Assembly: GCA_027310575.1 (NCBI GenBank)
Contig: DAIDAO010000045.1
Coordinates: 23,143-87,142 of the forward strand
Direction: 5' to 3'
Source: a bacterium
GTDB lineage: Archaea; Thermoproteota; Nitrososphaeria; Nitrososphaerales; Gagatemarchaeaceae
DNA length: 64,000 bases
Positions 24,947 to 32,990 of the stretch are shown here, piece after piece; position 1 is the stretch's first letter; every line of letters starts with the position of its first letter. The notes beneath the pieces were generated by a model that had not been told where the DNA came from, did no database searches, and saw only the letters and a list, made by a program, of their open reading frames with translations. A program made the position numbers and the translations under genes.

Positions 24947-25402
24947 CTAGCCTTCTTCTTTCTTCTGTTCACGCCTGAACTTCTCGGGGGGCCCCATGTA
25001 CAGGCTCGAGGGCGCTTCCTTCGGGAGCACATACCGGACGTAGGGGTACCCGCGCTTGTCGTGGTAGACGTCTGAGCCCTCCTCCCCCTTCCTGAATGCC
25101 TTCTCGAATCCATCCCAGTCCTGGTCATGGATCGCCTTGAAGATGGGCTGGAGGTACTCCTTGTCGTAGGCGTCAAGGTCCTCTGCATACTTCGGCCTCG
25201 TGACCTTCGCAGTCCTGAAGGCCGCCCTGAGCTGGTTCAGCTGGTGCGCAGCCATCTTCCAGTTCCCCCCCTTCGCCGCGTAGTAGGCGTTCGTGTAGCG
25301 CTCCCCTGTCTCTTTCATCAGGGCCGCCATCCCCGGCTGGATCTCGGCGAGCTGGTCTATGGTCATCTCGCCGTGGTGCGTCTTCGCCTTGATGTCGCTC
25401 AT
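24947..25402 (-). CDS. Hypothetical protein
   Basis: The 151-residue protein is helical in its first two thirds (MTIDQLAEIQPGMAALMKET, NWKMAAHQLNQLRAAFRTAK, LDAYDKEYLQPIFKAIHDQD) and ends with a more extended segment KRGYPYVRYVLPKEAPSSLYMGP. The helix pattern recalls a small four-helix bundle. No Cys is present, so it is not a heme c protein. It converges on the 112-residue gene with six bases between stops. Function unknown. Confidence 0.6.
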   Translation of the reverse strand: MSDIKAKTHHGEMTIDQLAEIQPGMAALMKETGERYTNAYYAAKGGNWKMAAHQLNQLRAAFRTAKVTRPKYAEDLDAYDKEYLQPIFKAIHDQDWDGFEKAFRKGEEGSDVYHDKRGYPYVRYVLPKEAPSSLYMGPPEKFRREQKKEEG

Positions 25403-25542
25403 CGGCTTCGCCCCCCTGGTCCCAAAGCGGGCAAGAAAAGGCCTAGGGTGGGGGCCTGATGGGGGTGAGCGGCTCCCTGGGGCCTGAAGGCTGGGGGAAG
25501 TTCGGTTCCCTCGGGAAGGACGCGCGAGGGGTGCGGAACAAC

Positions 25543-26487
25543 CTATGCCTCGGCCTCCCTCGGCGTCACCTGCAGGTCGACCACCTTCTCCGCCCTCAGG
25601 ATCCTTAGGCTGACCGCGTTCCCGACGACGTCGCCGGAGAGCGCCCTGTGGAGCTCGAACTCGTCCGTGGCCCTGGCGTCTCCCAACCTCAGAATGACGT
25701 CCCCGATGGCGACCCCCGCGGCCTTCGCAGGGGACCCCACGTCCACCGCCCTTACCAGGAGCCCCTCATCCTGGCCGACGTCAGCCGCGTTGCCGACGTC
25801 CTCAGGCAGCTCGATCGGCTCGACCACGACCCCTAGGAACCCCTTCTTCACCCTCCCGTCCTTGGAGATCTTGTCGACCGTCTCCTTCAGGGAGTCGACC
25901 GATACGGCGACCCCTCTTCCGGCGAAATAGGCCACATTCATCCCCACGAGGTTTCCGGACGCGTCGACCAGCGGTCCCCCAGAGTAGCCCGGGTTCAGCT
26001 TGGCGTCAGAGACCACCGCGTCTTCGATCATGGCACCCCAGAACCCCCTCATGCTTCTCCTGTGGCTCGTCACTATACCGGAAGTCGCCGAGACTCTCCG
26101 GCCGTAGGCGTTGGCAAGAGCGAGCACGAACTGCCCCACCCTGACGCCGTCGGCCGTCCCGAACTTCACCGGGGCGAGCCCCGATGCCTCGACCTTCAGG
26201 ACCGCCACATCCGAGTAGGGGTCCCTGCCCAGGACCTTGGCCTCGAGCTCCGCGCCGTCCCCGAGGGTCACAGTCGCCTCGGAAGACTGCCCTACGACGT
26301 GGCCTGCCGTTACGATGAGCCCGTCCTGCGACCAGGCCATCCCTGTGCCTCCTCTTCTGCCCGCGTTGACGCTCACCACGGAAGGCGAGACGCCGTCGGC
26401 CAGCTCCGCTACAGCGTCTGAAAATGACTGCAGGAGCCGGATCCCCTCTGTCTCTGTCATCCTGTCGATATCACCTGCCGTGGCCAT
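25543..26487 (-). CDS. HtrA/DegP-like serine protease with PDZ domain, cytoplasmic
   Basis: The 314-residue protein is a trypsin-fold S1C protease with all three catalytic residues visible: His63 in VTAGHVV, Asp93 in PYSDVAVL and Ser169 in GYSGGPL. A PDZ domain follows (GFLGVVVEPIELP, LVRAVDVGSPAKAAGVAIGDVIL), about residues 215-310. Unlike typical DegP there is no signal peptide or membrane helix, so it would act in the cytoplasm. Protein quality control or stress response is the usual role of the family. The winged-helix gene upstream on the same strand may be its regulator. Confidence 0.9.
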   Translation of the reverse strand: MATAGDIDRMTETEGIRLLQSFSDAVAELADGVSPSVVSVNAGRRGGTGMAWSQDGLIVTAGHVVGQSSEATVTLGDGAELEAKVLGRDPYSDVAVLKVEASGLAPVKFGTADGVRVGQFVLALANAYGRRVSATSGIVTSHRRSMRGFWGAMIEDAVVSDAKLNPGYSGGPLVDASGNLVGMNVAYFAGRGVAVSVDSLKETVDKISKDGRVKKGFLGVVVEPIELPEDVGNAADVGQDEGLLVRAVDVGSPAKAAGVAIGDVILRLGDARATDEFELHRALSGDVVGNAVSLRILRAEKVVDLQVTPREAEA

Positions 26488-26529
26488 GGTCAGGCGTCTA
26501 CTTGTTGAGCAGGTTCGGGCGGTACCGGC

Positions 26530-27153
26530 TCACATCGCGTACGGTGTGGAGTACGATATCCGCATGAGCGCCGGCCTGGCTCCCGGCCGCGGGCTGGTGT
26601 AGAGCCTCGAGATCCTCCCCATGAGCTGATGGGCGGCGCGCACCGCCTTTGGAAGGTCCGAATCCTTTGCGACCTTCGCGTCCACCTCCAGCTGGTCTCC
26701 GGAGAACTTCGCGCTGATCAGGGCGGACCCGTCCTCAGTCACCCATTTCATGACGAACCCTTCCTCGCCTTCCGACATCCCCACCCACCTCATGGTGTCG
26801 AACCACCTCCCCTTGAGCGCAGCAGCGATCGTCCCTGCGCTCGCCTCGTACGGCAGGAACGTTTGGAGAATGGGGACCCTCCTGGTCGCGTCGAAGGGCG
26901 CCCTCAGGGAGAACGACTCCTTCGCCTTGTCTGTGACGCTGTACCCGTCCGGGGACCTGACCACCATGCCGACATCTTCCAGGCGCTCCAGCGACCTGGA
27001 AAGCGTCTCGGGGTGCGCACCCGTGATCCTCCTGAGCCCGTCGAAGGTGAAGACAGACAGCCCTTCTTCTTCAATCGCCCTGACCACTTCGGCGTCTCTG
27101 GGGCTCACCGATGCATCCTCGTCTTCCGCTCGAGCGCCTTCGCTGTTCCGCAA
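26530..27153 (-). CDS. Winged-helix transcriptional regulator
   Basis: The 207-residue protein starts with an acidic tail, then a winged helix (AEVVRAIEEEGLSVFTFDGL, HPETLSRSLERLEDVGMVVR, YSVTDKAKESF), residues about 20-85. The C-terminal ~120 residues form an alpha/beta domain (LPYEASAGTIAAALKGRWFD, FSGDQLEVDAKVAKDSDL) that may sense a ligand. TATA-like TTTTTTAAAG at about 27182-27191 lies about 33 bases before the ATG. It ends 43 bases before the protease gene on the same strand. Confidence 0.7.
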   Translation of the reverse strand: MRNSEGARAEDEDASVSPRDAEVVRAIEEEGLSVFTFDGLRRITGAHPETLSRSLERLEDVGMVVRSPDGYSVTDKAKESFSLRAPFDATRRVPILQTFLPYEASAGTIAAALKGRWFDTMRWVGMSEGEEGFVMKWVTEDGSALISAKFSGDQLEVDAKVAKDSDLPKAVRAAHQLMGRISRLYTSPRPGARPALMRISYSTPYAM

Positions 27154-27203
27154 AGAACTCTGGGCTTGAATACCCTCGCCTCTTTAAAAAACAACCGCGG
27201 ACT

Positions 27204-27593
27204 TCACGCGCCGTCCTTCCGCCTGCGGAAGACCAGGTTCCTCCCCTCCTTCTCCATCTCCAGGCTCCCCTGCGCGACCATGACGTAGAGGCACATGAGG
27301 AGGTCGAACCTCATGGCTACCTTGTCTTCCGAGCCGAACGCGTCCTCCAGCCTTCCGTCCTTGAGGAGCGACCCCGAAGTGACCTCCTCCTTCCCCACCA
27401 CCTTCGACAGAGCCTGGACCTTGGTCGCCGAGACGTGCGTCATATGGAAGGAAAGCGATCCCCTGTTGCTGGGGCTGAACACGAGGAAGTCCCCTCCCGC
27501 TGTCCTGAAGACCTGATACTCCTGCCTGACCGCTTCAACCGTCCCCACTGGGACGAGCGCATTGAAGAAACCCGAGACGTCTGCCCGGCTCAA
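27204..27593 (-). CDS. Hypothetical protein
   Basis: TTG at 27593 gives 129 residues beginning SRADVSGFFNALVPVGTVEA. The TATA-like CATAAATGC about 27 bases upstream supports this start over the longer open frame. The chain alternates strands and helices (QEYQVFRTAGGDFLVFSPSN, FHMTHVSATKVQALSKVVG) and ends very basic (NLVFRRRKDGA). It may be a small nucleic-acid-binding or PH-like protein; no family is recognised. The next gene on this strand is the regulator at 26530. Confidence 0.55.
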   Translation of the reverse strand: MSRADVSGFFNALVPVGTVEAVRQEYQVFRTAGGDFLVFSPSNRGSLSFHMTHVSATKVQALSKVVGKEEVTSGSLLKDGRLEDAFGSEDKVAMRFDLLMCLYVMVAQGSLEMEKEGRNLVFRRRKDGA

Positions 27594-27674
27594 GAGGCCA
27601 CCCTTTCTCCCGCGGATGCATTTATGCCTCCCCACCAATAGTGCAGAAATATTCCTCCGGCCAGGCTCGGACGT

Positions 27675-28151
27675 ATGCAACTGTCCGGGAAGGCCGTCAC
27701 GGTCGCGGCCGTCGCGCTCGCGGCGATCCTCGTCGGCTACACGCTGTATTCCATGAGCATCGTCCCGGGGAACGTCGCCTCCACGCCCACGTCCTTCTCC
27801 GTCAACGGGAGGACGTACGAGTTCACCTACATCGCCACGACTCAGGCCGAGCGCGAAGCCGGGCTGATGAACAAGACGATCACGAACACCACGACCATGC
27901 TCTTCGCGTTCCCGTCCTTCGGCGAATGGTCGTTCTGGATGTACAACACCTATTCGAGCCTGGACATGATCTGGGTCAACGGCACCTCCGGCAGGGTCGT
28001 CTATCTGGTCACGTCGGCGCAGCCCTGCTTCGACAGAAGCGCATGCGCAGTCTACACGCCGTCAGCTTCGGCCGACTACGTGATCGAAGCGAAGGCGGGG
28101 TTCGCCGCAGCCAACGGGATCGCTGTCGGGACGACCCTCAGCTTCGGCTGA
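27675..28151 (+). CDS. DUF192 family protein, membrane-anchored
   Basis: The 158-residue protein has an N-terminal hydrophobic anchor (residues about 7-25) and a DUF192 domain with the typical sequence order: REAGLMNKTI, TMLFAFPSF, EWSFWMYNTYSSLDMIWVNG and a C-terminal YVIEAKAGFAAANGIAVGTTL. The family is widespread, extracytoplasmic and of unknown function. Two Cys residues (CFDRSAC) in the variable loop could form a disulfide outside the cell. It stands alone between unrelated genes. Confidence 0.85.
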   Translation: MQLSGKAVTVAAVALAAILVGYTLYSMSIVPGNVASTPTSFSVNGRTYEFTYIATTQAEREAGLMNKTITNTTTMLFAFPSFGEWSFWMYNTYSSLDMIWVNGTSGRVVYLVTSAQPCFDRSACAVYTPSASADYVIEAKAGFAAANGIAVGTTLSFG

Positions 28152-28233
28152 CCGCGCTTCGAGCCGCTTCTCACAATCGTCTACTTACTTTGACCACACC
28201 TGCTTTTGCCCCCGGCGGAGCCCTTCGTCGGGC

Positions 28234-28545
28234 ATGCAGGCAGCCCCCAAGCCGCCGATGACGCGCGCCCAGAAGCTGCGGTGGTACGCCGGCCAGCTGA
28301 TGGCGGACGCAGCCAGCGACGAGAAGTCCGGGGACTCCGAGAGTGCGATATCGCGCTACCTCCAGGCAGCCGACATCCTGCTCCTCCTTGCCAAGGTCGA
28401 AGAGAGCTACACAGCCTGGAAGTACTACACCGACACCGCCGCCCAGTGCCAGCAGAAGGCCCGGAGGCTGATTGCCCTGGCCCCGAAGGATGACGCTCCG
28501 CCCCGTCCGCAGGTGCAGCCGTCGGGCGCCGCCCCGCCTTCTTAA
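28234..28545 (+). CDS. Stand-alone MIT-like domain protein
   Basis: The 103-residue protein is almost entirely an MIT-like three-helix unit: AQKLRWYAGQLMADAASDEKSGD, then SAISRYLQAADILLLLAKVE and YYTDTAAQCQQKARRLIALA. The pattern Ala-x3-Ala-x2-Asp, Gly, Ala-x3-Tyr-x2-Ala and Gln-x-Lys-Ala is that of MIT domains, which bind ESCRT-III tails and are found at the start of Vps4/CdvC ATPases. A Pro-rich tail follows. No ATPase domain is attached and no Cdv genes are nearby. It could compete for or bridge CdvB-type proteins; this is inference. Confidence 0.65.
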   Translation: MQAAPKPPMTRAQKLRWYAGQLMADAASDEKSGDSESAISRYLQAADILLLLAKVEESYTAWKYYTDTAAQCQQKARRLIALAPKDDAPPRPQVQPSGAAPPS

Positions 28546-28573
28546 TATACCACGGACCGCAAATTCGCACTGC

Positions 28574-29086
28574 ATGACGAGGTGGGAGTGCTATCGTTGC
28601 GGCCACATCTTCGAGGGCGAGAACACCCCCGACGAGTGCCCTAACTGCCACTACTCCCTGACGTTCTGGATCGAAGCCTCGGAGGCCAAGGTTCCGACGG
28701 TCAGGAGCTTCGTCAAGTCCGACCCTCTGATGATAGACGCGAACGAGTCGGTCCTGAGGGCCGCCCAGATGATGAGGGAGAAGAAGAGCGGCAACATCCT
28801 CGTGCTCATCAACGGCGAGCCGAAAGGGATCCTGACCGAGCGCGACGTCCTCTACAGGGTCGCCGCAGACGACCTCGTCTCGTCCACTATCCCCGTGAGG
28901 AAGATCATGACCTCCCCGATGATATCCGTGGAGGCAGACGCCCCGCTCGCCGAGGGGGTCCAGCTGATGGCGAAGCACAGGATCAGGACGGTCTTCGTCA
29001 CCGACCATGGGAAGCCTCTGGGGCTGCTCAACATGAGGGCGATCGTCGGCGACCAGTTCAAGGTCGCCAAGAGCTTGGAGTCCTGA
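28574..29086 (+). CDS. CBS-domain pair with N-terminal rubredoxin-type zinc ribbon
   Basis: The 170-residue protein starts with a zinc ribbon having two Cys-x2-Cys knuckles (WECYRCGHIF and CPNCHYSL). Two CBS domains follow: FVKSDPLMIDANESVLRAAQ with GILTERDVLYRV, and ISVEADAPLAEGVQLMAKHR with GLLNMRAIVG. Such proteins bind adenine nucleotides and act as energy or redox sensors; the partner is unknown. TATA-like cttaatata at 28541-28549 lies about 27 bases before the ATG at 28574, which also marks the proper start ahead of the zinc ribbon. Confidence 0.85.
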   Translation: MTRWECYRCGHIFEGENTPDECPNCHYSLTFWIEASEAKVPTVRSFVKSDPLMIDANESVLRAAQMMREKKSGNILVLINGEPKGILTERDVLYRVAADDLVSSTIPVRKIMTSPMISVEADAPLAEGVQLMAKHRIRTVFVTDHGKPLGLLNMRAIVGDQFKVAKSLES

Positions 29087-29101
29087 CTCTTCGGAGTCAT
29101 C

Positions 29102-29548
29102 ATGTCGAAGCAGGGGCCGGTTCAGTCCACGAGAACCGTGCTGTTCGTCTGCGTGGAAAACACCTTCAGGAGCGTCCTCTCGGAAGCGCTGTTCAATTCG
29201 AGGGCGCCCCCGGGCTGGCGTGCGGAGAGCGCGGGCGTGACCCCGGCTGGAGCCGTGAACCCGAACGTGCGCGGGCTTCTTGGCGAGCTGGGCATCGTCT
29301 CGGGCGAGAGGACGCCGAGGCTGGTCACCCCTGACCTCGTCGCGAAGGCCTCCAGGGTGGTGACATTCGGTTGCCTGGACAGGTGCCCCCCCGGGGCAGA
29401 GGGGAAGGCGGAAGACTGGCCGGTCCCAGGGGCGACTGGGAAGACGTTCGACGAGCTGCGGGCGATCAGAGACGGGATGTCGGTGCGGGTCGACAACCTC
29501 ATCAGACAGCGCTGCGCGCCGTTCGGGAGCGCGAACGAGCGGGGGTGA
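29102..29548 (+). CDS. Low-molecular-weight phosphatase / arsenate reductase-like protein
   Basis: The 148-residue protein has the LMW-PTP P-loop C17-x5-R23 (VCVENTFRSVLSEALFNS). Later AEDWPVPGAT occupies the place of the general-acid Asp-Pro loop, and the end is a helix (FDELRAIRDGMSVRVDNLI). It is closer to the ArsC/Wzb-like archaeal group with Asn in the P-loop. It could dephosphorylate protein tyrosine or reduce arsenate; no other ars genes are in the window. It follows the CBS gene after 15 bases and probably shares its transcript. Confidence 0.8.
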   Translation: MSKQGPVQSTRTVLFVCVENTFRSVLSEALFNSRAPPGWRAESAGVTPAGAVNPNVRGLLGELGIVSGERTPRLVTPDLVAKASRVVTFGCLDRCPPGAEGKAEDWPVPGATGKTFDELRAIRDGMSVRVDNLIRQRCAPFGSANERG

Positions 29549-29560
29549 AGACATCCTTCA

Positions 29561-29926
29561 ATGGCTGCGCCAGAAGTCGAAGTCCTCAGGGGCGAGCTCC
29601 TGAAGGCCGCGCGGGCACGGGGGACGATGGCATACGGCGAGCTGATGAAGATCATGGGGGTCTCGAGGGGGAGGCCGCTCTTCGACGCCATAGTCGCTGT
29701 GGACAGGGCAGAGCACGCCCGTGGCGCGCCTGGTTTCGCGGCAATAATCGTCCGCAAGGACACGGGCTTCCCTGGAGGGGGGTTCTTCTGCGACGACGAC
29801 CTCCCTGCGTCCCTGCGGAGGCCCTTCTCGCGCGCCAACGACCCGAAGCTCTCGGCGGCTGAAATGAACTACGTCAAGGATGCCCAGAAGAAGATCTGGG
29901 ACTACTATTCGAACGCCGGAGCCTGA
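29561..29926 (+). CDS. Conserved hypothetical protein
   Basis: The 121-residue protein begins with a helix-turn-helix-like region (LRGELLKAARARGTMAYGEL, MKIMGVSRGRPLFDAIVAVD), then GAPGFAAIIVRKDTGFPGGG and a C-terminal helix (NYVKDAQKKIWDYY). I recall similar short proteins annotated as hypothetical in bacteria, sharing a YGEL and a FPGGGFF-type segment. Function unknown. The last 22 bases overlap the convergent pyrF gene. Confidence 0.65.
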   Translation: MAAPEVEVLRGELLKAARARGTMAYGELMKIMGVSRGRPLFDAIVAVDRAEHARGAPGFAAIIVRKDTGFPGGGFFCDDDLPASLRRPFSRANDPKLSAAEMNYVKDAQKKIWDYYSNAGA

Positions 29927-30654
29927 GCCATCCGTCCCCTGAGGTCTCTCAGTGCTTTCGCCGGGTCAGGTGATTCGGTCACCGACCTCCCCACTATGAC
30001 GAAGTCAGCTCCCCCTCCTGCGCCCGAGGCTGCGTCCCCTCCCTGCGGGCCTATCCCCGGGGAGAAGATCAGGCAGTCCTTCCCGACGATCCTCCGGGTC
30101 TCGGCGATCTTGTCGAGCGTCTTCGCAGACACTACGACGCCGTCCGCGCCCCAGTCCCTCGCCCTGGCCGCGAACGTCCTGTAGAGGGGAACCCCCTTCT
30201 CGTCGCTCAGCCCATAGCCTTCCCCCGCCCCCCTGTGGCTCATGTACACCAGAAGGATGACCCCGCCTCCGTCGATGTGCATCCGTTCGATCACCTTCCC
30301 AAGCCCTTCTTCGCGGCCGACGAAGGGGTTCGCTATCACCGCGTCGAAGCCGAAAGCGAGGAGGGAGTCCACGACGTTGAGGTTCGTCGACTCGATGTCG
30401 TTCAGCTTCAGGTCTGCAATCAGCGGCAGCCCCTCCCCCTTGCAGGCGTCTATCACCCCCCTGATGCCGCTGAGGCCGTACGGCAGCAGGAGGTGATGGT
30501 TCACCTTGACCGCGGCCACGGCTCCTTTGGTGGCTGAAAGGACCCTCTCAGCCCGGGCCAGCCTCGCGTCGTACGGGTCCGAGAAGTCGAGCGCGAGCAC
30601 TACCCTGCTGTCGTTCTTCTTCGCAGACCGCAACATCCTCTCCCTGAACTTCAA
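29905..30654 (-). CDS. pyrF: Orotidine 5'-phosphate decarboxylase
   Basis: This enzyme converts OMP to UMP, the last step of de novo UMP synthesis. The 249 residues contain VVLALDFSDPYDA, the catalytic Asp-x-Lys-x2-Asp tetrad in LIADLKLNDIEST, and the phosphate loop FSPGIGPQGGDA plus DFVIVGRSVTESPDP. Length is at the upper end for archaeal PyrF. Its start overlaps pyrD by four bases, and pyrD overlaps pyrE likewise, so the three are translationally coupled. Confidence 0.95.
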   Translation of the reverse strand: MKFRERMLRSAKKNDSRVVLALDFSDPYDARLARAERVLSATKGAVAAVKVNHHLLLPYGLSGIRGVIDACKGEGLPLIADLKLNDIESTNLNVVDSLLAFGFDAVIANPFVGREEGLGKVIERMHIDGGGVILLVYMSHRGAGEGYGLSDEKGVPLYRTFAARARDWGADGVVVSAKTLDKIAETRRIVGKDCLIFSPGIGPQGGDAASGAGGGADFVIVGRSVTESPDPAKALRDLRGRMAQAPAFE

Positions 30655-31586
30655 GGCGTGCCCCCGCTGAAACCGCCCCGGTGCGCCGCGCCGACCATGT
30701 CAGCCAACTTTGCGAGCCCCTTCCTCTCCATGTAAGAGAGTATCCCCACGTTGACCTCATTGAAGGTATCGAACCTCCTGACCGTGGCAGTCCCGAGCTG
30801 CACCGCGTCCGCACCTGCGAGGAAGAACTGCACCGCGTCCTCCCACCTGGCGACGCCGCCGCACCCCATTATCGGCACGTCTAGCTCCTCCCTCAGCTCG
30901 TAGACGCAGCGCAGGGCGACAGGCCTCATCGCCCCTCCCGACAGCCCGCCGTAGCCGTTGGACAGCGCAGGCCTGCCGGACTCCACGTCGACGGGGAATG
31001 CCCTGACCGTGTTCACTGCGGTCAGCCCGTCTGCCCCCGCGTCCACCGCGGCTCTGCCTACCTCGACCAGCCGCTCGGTGTTGGGGGAGAGCTTGGCGAA
31101 GACGGGCTTCCTCGTGCTCCTCTTGACCGCCTTCGTCACCCTGGCCACCAGCTCCGGGCTGTGGCCTATCTCCGTCCCCACCCCAGCCACGTGGGGGCAG
31201 CTGAGGTTCAGCTCGTAGGCCGCGAAGTCGTTGCCATCGAGGGTCTTGGCCACCCGCTCGAACTCCCTCTCGTCCCCCCCGAAGATCGAAACTATGACCG
31301 GGAGCCCCCTGCCCCTGATCTCGGCCAGCTCCTCCGAGAACCTCTCCGCCCCGGGGTTCGGCAGCCCCGCGGCGTTGACCATCCCGGCTTCCACTTCGAC
31401 GAGGGTGGGCTCGGGGTATCCCTCCCTCGGGACAGCGCCTATCGACTTCGTGACTGCCCCTCCTGCCCCGACCCTCAGCGCCCCCAGCACCTTGGCGAGG
31501 GAGCTCCCGTGGACCCCCGAGGCCAGAACGGTCGGGTTGGACAGGTGCAAACCCCCCATTTCCACAGCGATTGCATCCACGCTCAA
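30651..31586 (-). CDS. pyrD: Dihydroorotate dehydrogenase (class 1 catalytic subunit)
   Basis: The 311-residue FMN enzyme oxidises dihydroorotate to orotate. It shows LSNPTVLASGVHGSS near the start, AYELNLSCPHVAG with the substrate-binding Asn-x-Ser-Cys-Pro-His, KPVFAKLSPNTER, GLTAVNTVRA and the FMN loop MGCGGVARWEDAVQF, AGADAVQLGTATV. The Cys in the active loop suggests a class 1 enzyme; no PyrK iron-sulfur partner is visible next to it, so the electron acceptor is open. Middle gene of pyrE-pyrD-pyrF. Confidence 0.95.
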   Translation of the reverse strand: MSVDAIAVEMGGLHLSNPTVLASGVHGSSLAKVLGALRVGAGGAVTKSIGAVPREGYPEPTLVEVEAGMVNAAGLPNPGAERFSEELAEIRGRGLPVIVSIFGGDEREFERVAKTLDGNDFAAYELNLSCPHVAGVGTEIGHSPELVARVTKAVKRSTRKPVFAKLSPNTERLVEVGRAAVDAGADGLTAVNTVRAFPVDVESGRPALSNGYGGLSGGAMRPVALRCVYELREELDVPIMGCGGVARWEDAVQFFLAGADAVQLGTATVRRFDTFNEVNVGILSYMERKGLAKLADMVGAAHRGGFSGGTP

Positions 31587-32206
31587 CTCCTTCCCCCCTC
31601 CATCTGCTTGACGACCGCCTGGTAGTCCTGCTTCGTGACCTTCTTCTTCTCATAGAGCGTCTCGACCAGCTCCTTGACGTCGATGAAAGAGGCGAGCTTC
31701 ACCCCCGAGCGCGCGAGGTTCGCCTTCCCCCCTTCGAGCCTGTCCACCAGCACGAGGGCGTCATCGGCGACGCACCCGGCCCTTCTCAGCGCCTCGACCG
31801 CTGACAAGATGCTCCCGCCAGTGGTGACCAGGTCGTCGACGACCAGGGCGCGCCACCCTGGCCGGACCGCGCCCTCGACGAGCTTCGCGAGGCCGTGCCC
31901 CTTCTCCTCCCTCCTCACATAGACCATCGGCTTCCCCAGCAGGTACGCAAGCAGGGACGAGATCGTCACCCCTGCGGTCGCCACGCCGGCGACCACGTCG
32001 AAGTCCTTCTCTCCCATCTCCTTCACCTCGGCCAGGTACGCGGAAATCGCCAGCCTATAGGCCTCGGGGTCGCTGGGCACCACCCTGAGGTCCAGATAGT
32101 ATGAGCTCGACCTGCCGCTCGCAAGGGTGAACTTCCCGAACCTGAGGGCACCGATGCGGAAGAGCGCCTCGGCAAGGGCCAGCCTGCCGCTGACGGTCTC
32201 AGACAT
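31583..32206 (-). CDS. pyrE: Orotate phosphoribosyltransferase
   Basis: The 207-residue protein transfers ribose-5-phosphate from PRPP to orotate. The PRPP-binding motif is ALVVDDLVTTGGSILSAVEA; VYVRREEKGHGLAKLVEG is the flexible catalytic loop with Lys and His. The C-terminal ~35 residues (FIDVKELVETLYEKKKVTKQ) form an extra basic helix beyond the core, which is somewhat longer than the shortest archaeal PyrE. First gene of the operon; the stop overlaps the pyrD start by four bases. Confidence 0.95.
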   Translation of the reverse strand: MSETVSGRLALAEALFRIGALRFGKFTLASGRSSSYYLDLRVVPSDPEAYRLAISAYLAEVKEMGEKDFDVVAGVATAGVTISSLLAYLLGKPMVYVRREEKGHGLAKLVEGAVRPGWRALVVDDLVTTGGSILSAVEALRRAGCVADDALVLVDRLEGGKANLARSGVKLASFIDVKELVETLYEKKKVTKQDYQAVVKQMEGGRS

Positions 32207-32228
32207 CGAGAAGCCGCCCCTGAAGTCG

Positions 32229-32237
32229 GGTTTAAGC
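32229..32237 (-). promoter_or_regulatory. TATA-like box of the pyrEDF operon
   Basis: On the minus strand GCTTAAACC lies about 27 bases before the pyrE ATG at 32206, in line with the leaderless promoters elsewhere in the window. Confidence 0.5.
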
Positions 32238-32267
32238 CTTGAACGTCTCGGTTGCTGCGGTCCCCGT

Positions 32268-32927
32268 CTACCCTTGATTCACCACGTCTTGGCCGAGCGC
32301 CCTCTTGACCTCGATGTCCTCCACCTGTCCGAAGTCCCTGTAGAACTCGCCTATCGCGAGGAATGGCCCCGGGGTCTGGAGGCACACGACCCTCGTCCCG
32401 TCCTCTGCCAGGGTCTCGACGGCGTCCCTCGGGGCTACGGGCACGGCGACCACGATCTCCTTCGGCTTCCTCTTCTTCACCGACATCACGGCCGCGCCAA
32501 CAGAGCTCCCTGTCGCGATCCCGTCGTCCACTATCAGGACGACCTTCCCGTCGAGTTCGGGGTAGGGCGCGTCCCCCCTGAGCCTCTGCATCCTGTCCCT
32601 CACCTCCTCCCTCTTCTTCCTGATCTGGTCGTCGAGGTATTCGGGGGTCGCTCCGAGGGACGCTGCAGCCTGCCTGTCCATGATGACGTCCCCTTCCTGA
32701 GTCACCGCCCCGAGCGCGAATTCAGGCTCCCCGGGCGCCTCGATCTTCCTCGTCACCACTATGTCCAGGGGAGCCCCCAGTCCCTTCGCGACCTCGTTCG
32801 CGACTATCACCCCGCCTCGCGGGATTCCTAGGACCACCACGTCCTTCCCTCTGAACCCCTTCAGGGCCTCCGCCAGCTTCCTGCCCGCCTCCACTCTGTC
32901 TTTGAAGATCAAGGGATCCCCGCCCAC
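32268..32927 (-). CDS. Phosphoribosyltransferase-domain protein (COG1926-like)
   Basis: The 219-residue protein has a PRPP-type motif VVLIVDDGIATGSSVGAAV and an upstream VVVLGIPRGGVIVANEVAKG, the two landmarks of the COG1926-type putative phosphoribosyltransferases. The insertion DVIMDRQAAASLGATPEYLD with the following coiled helix (QIRKKREEVRDRMQRLRGD) is also typical. These proteins are often found near pyrimidine or stress genes; the acceptor base is unknown. TATA-like CTTTAAG about 28 bases upstream is shared with the divergent cupin gene. Confidence 0.8.
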   Translation of the reverse strand: MGGDPLIFKDRVEAGRKLAEALKGFRGKDVVVLGIPRGGVIVANEVAKGLGAPLDIVVTRKIEAPGEPEFALGAVTQEGDVIMDRQAAASLGATPEYLDDQIRKKREEVRDRMQRLRGDAPYPELDGKVVLIVDDGIATGSSVGAAVMSVKKRKPKEIVVAVPVAPRDAVETLAEDGTRVVCLQTPGPFLAIGEFYRDFGQVEDIEVKRALGQDVVNQG

Positions 32928-32990
32928 GGTCGCACCGGGTGATATTTGGCTGATAACTTAAAGCGAGCTACCTGCGCCAGAATTCCTGTC

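Noticed and set aside
24947..25402. A cytochrome c'-like four-helix heme protein
   Set aside because: The helix pattern is suggestive but the protein contains no Cys-x2-Cys-His heme site.
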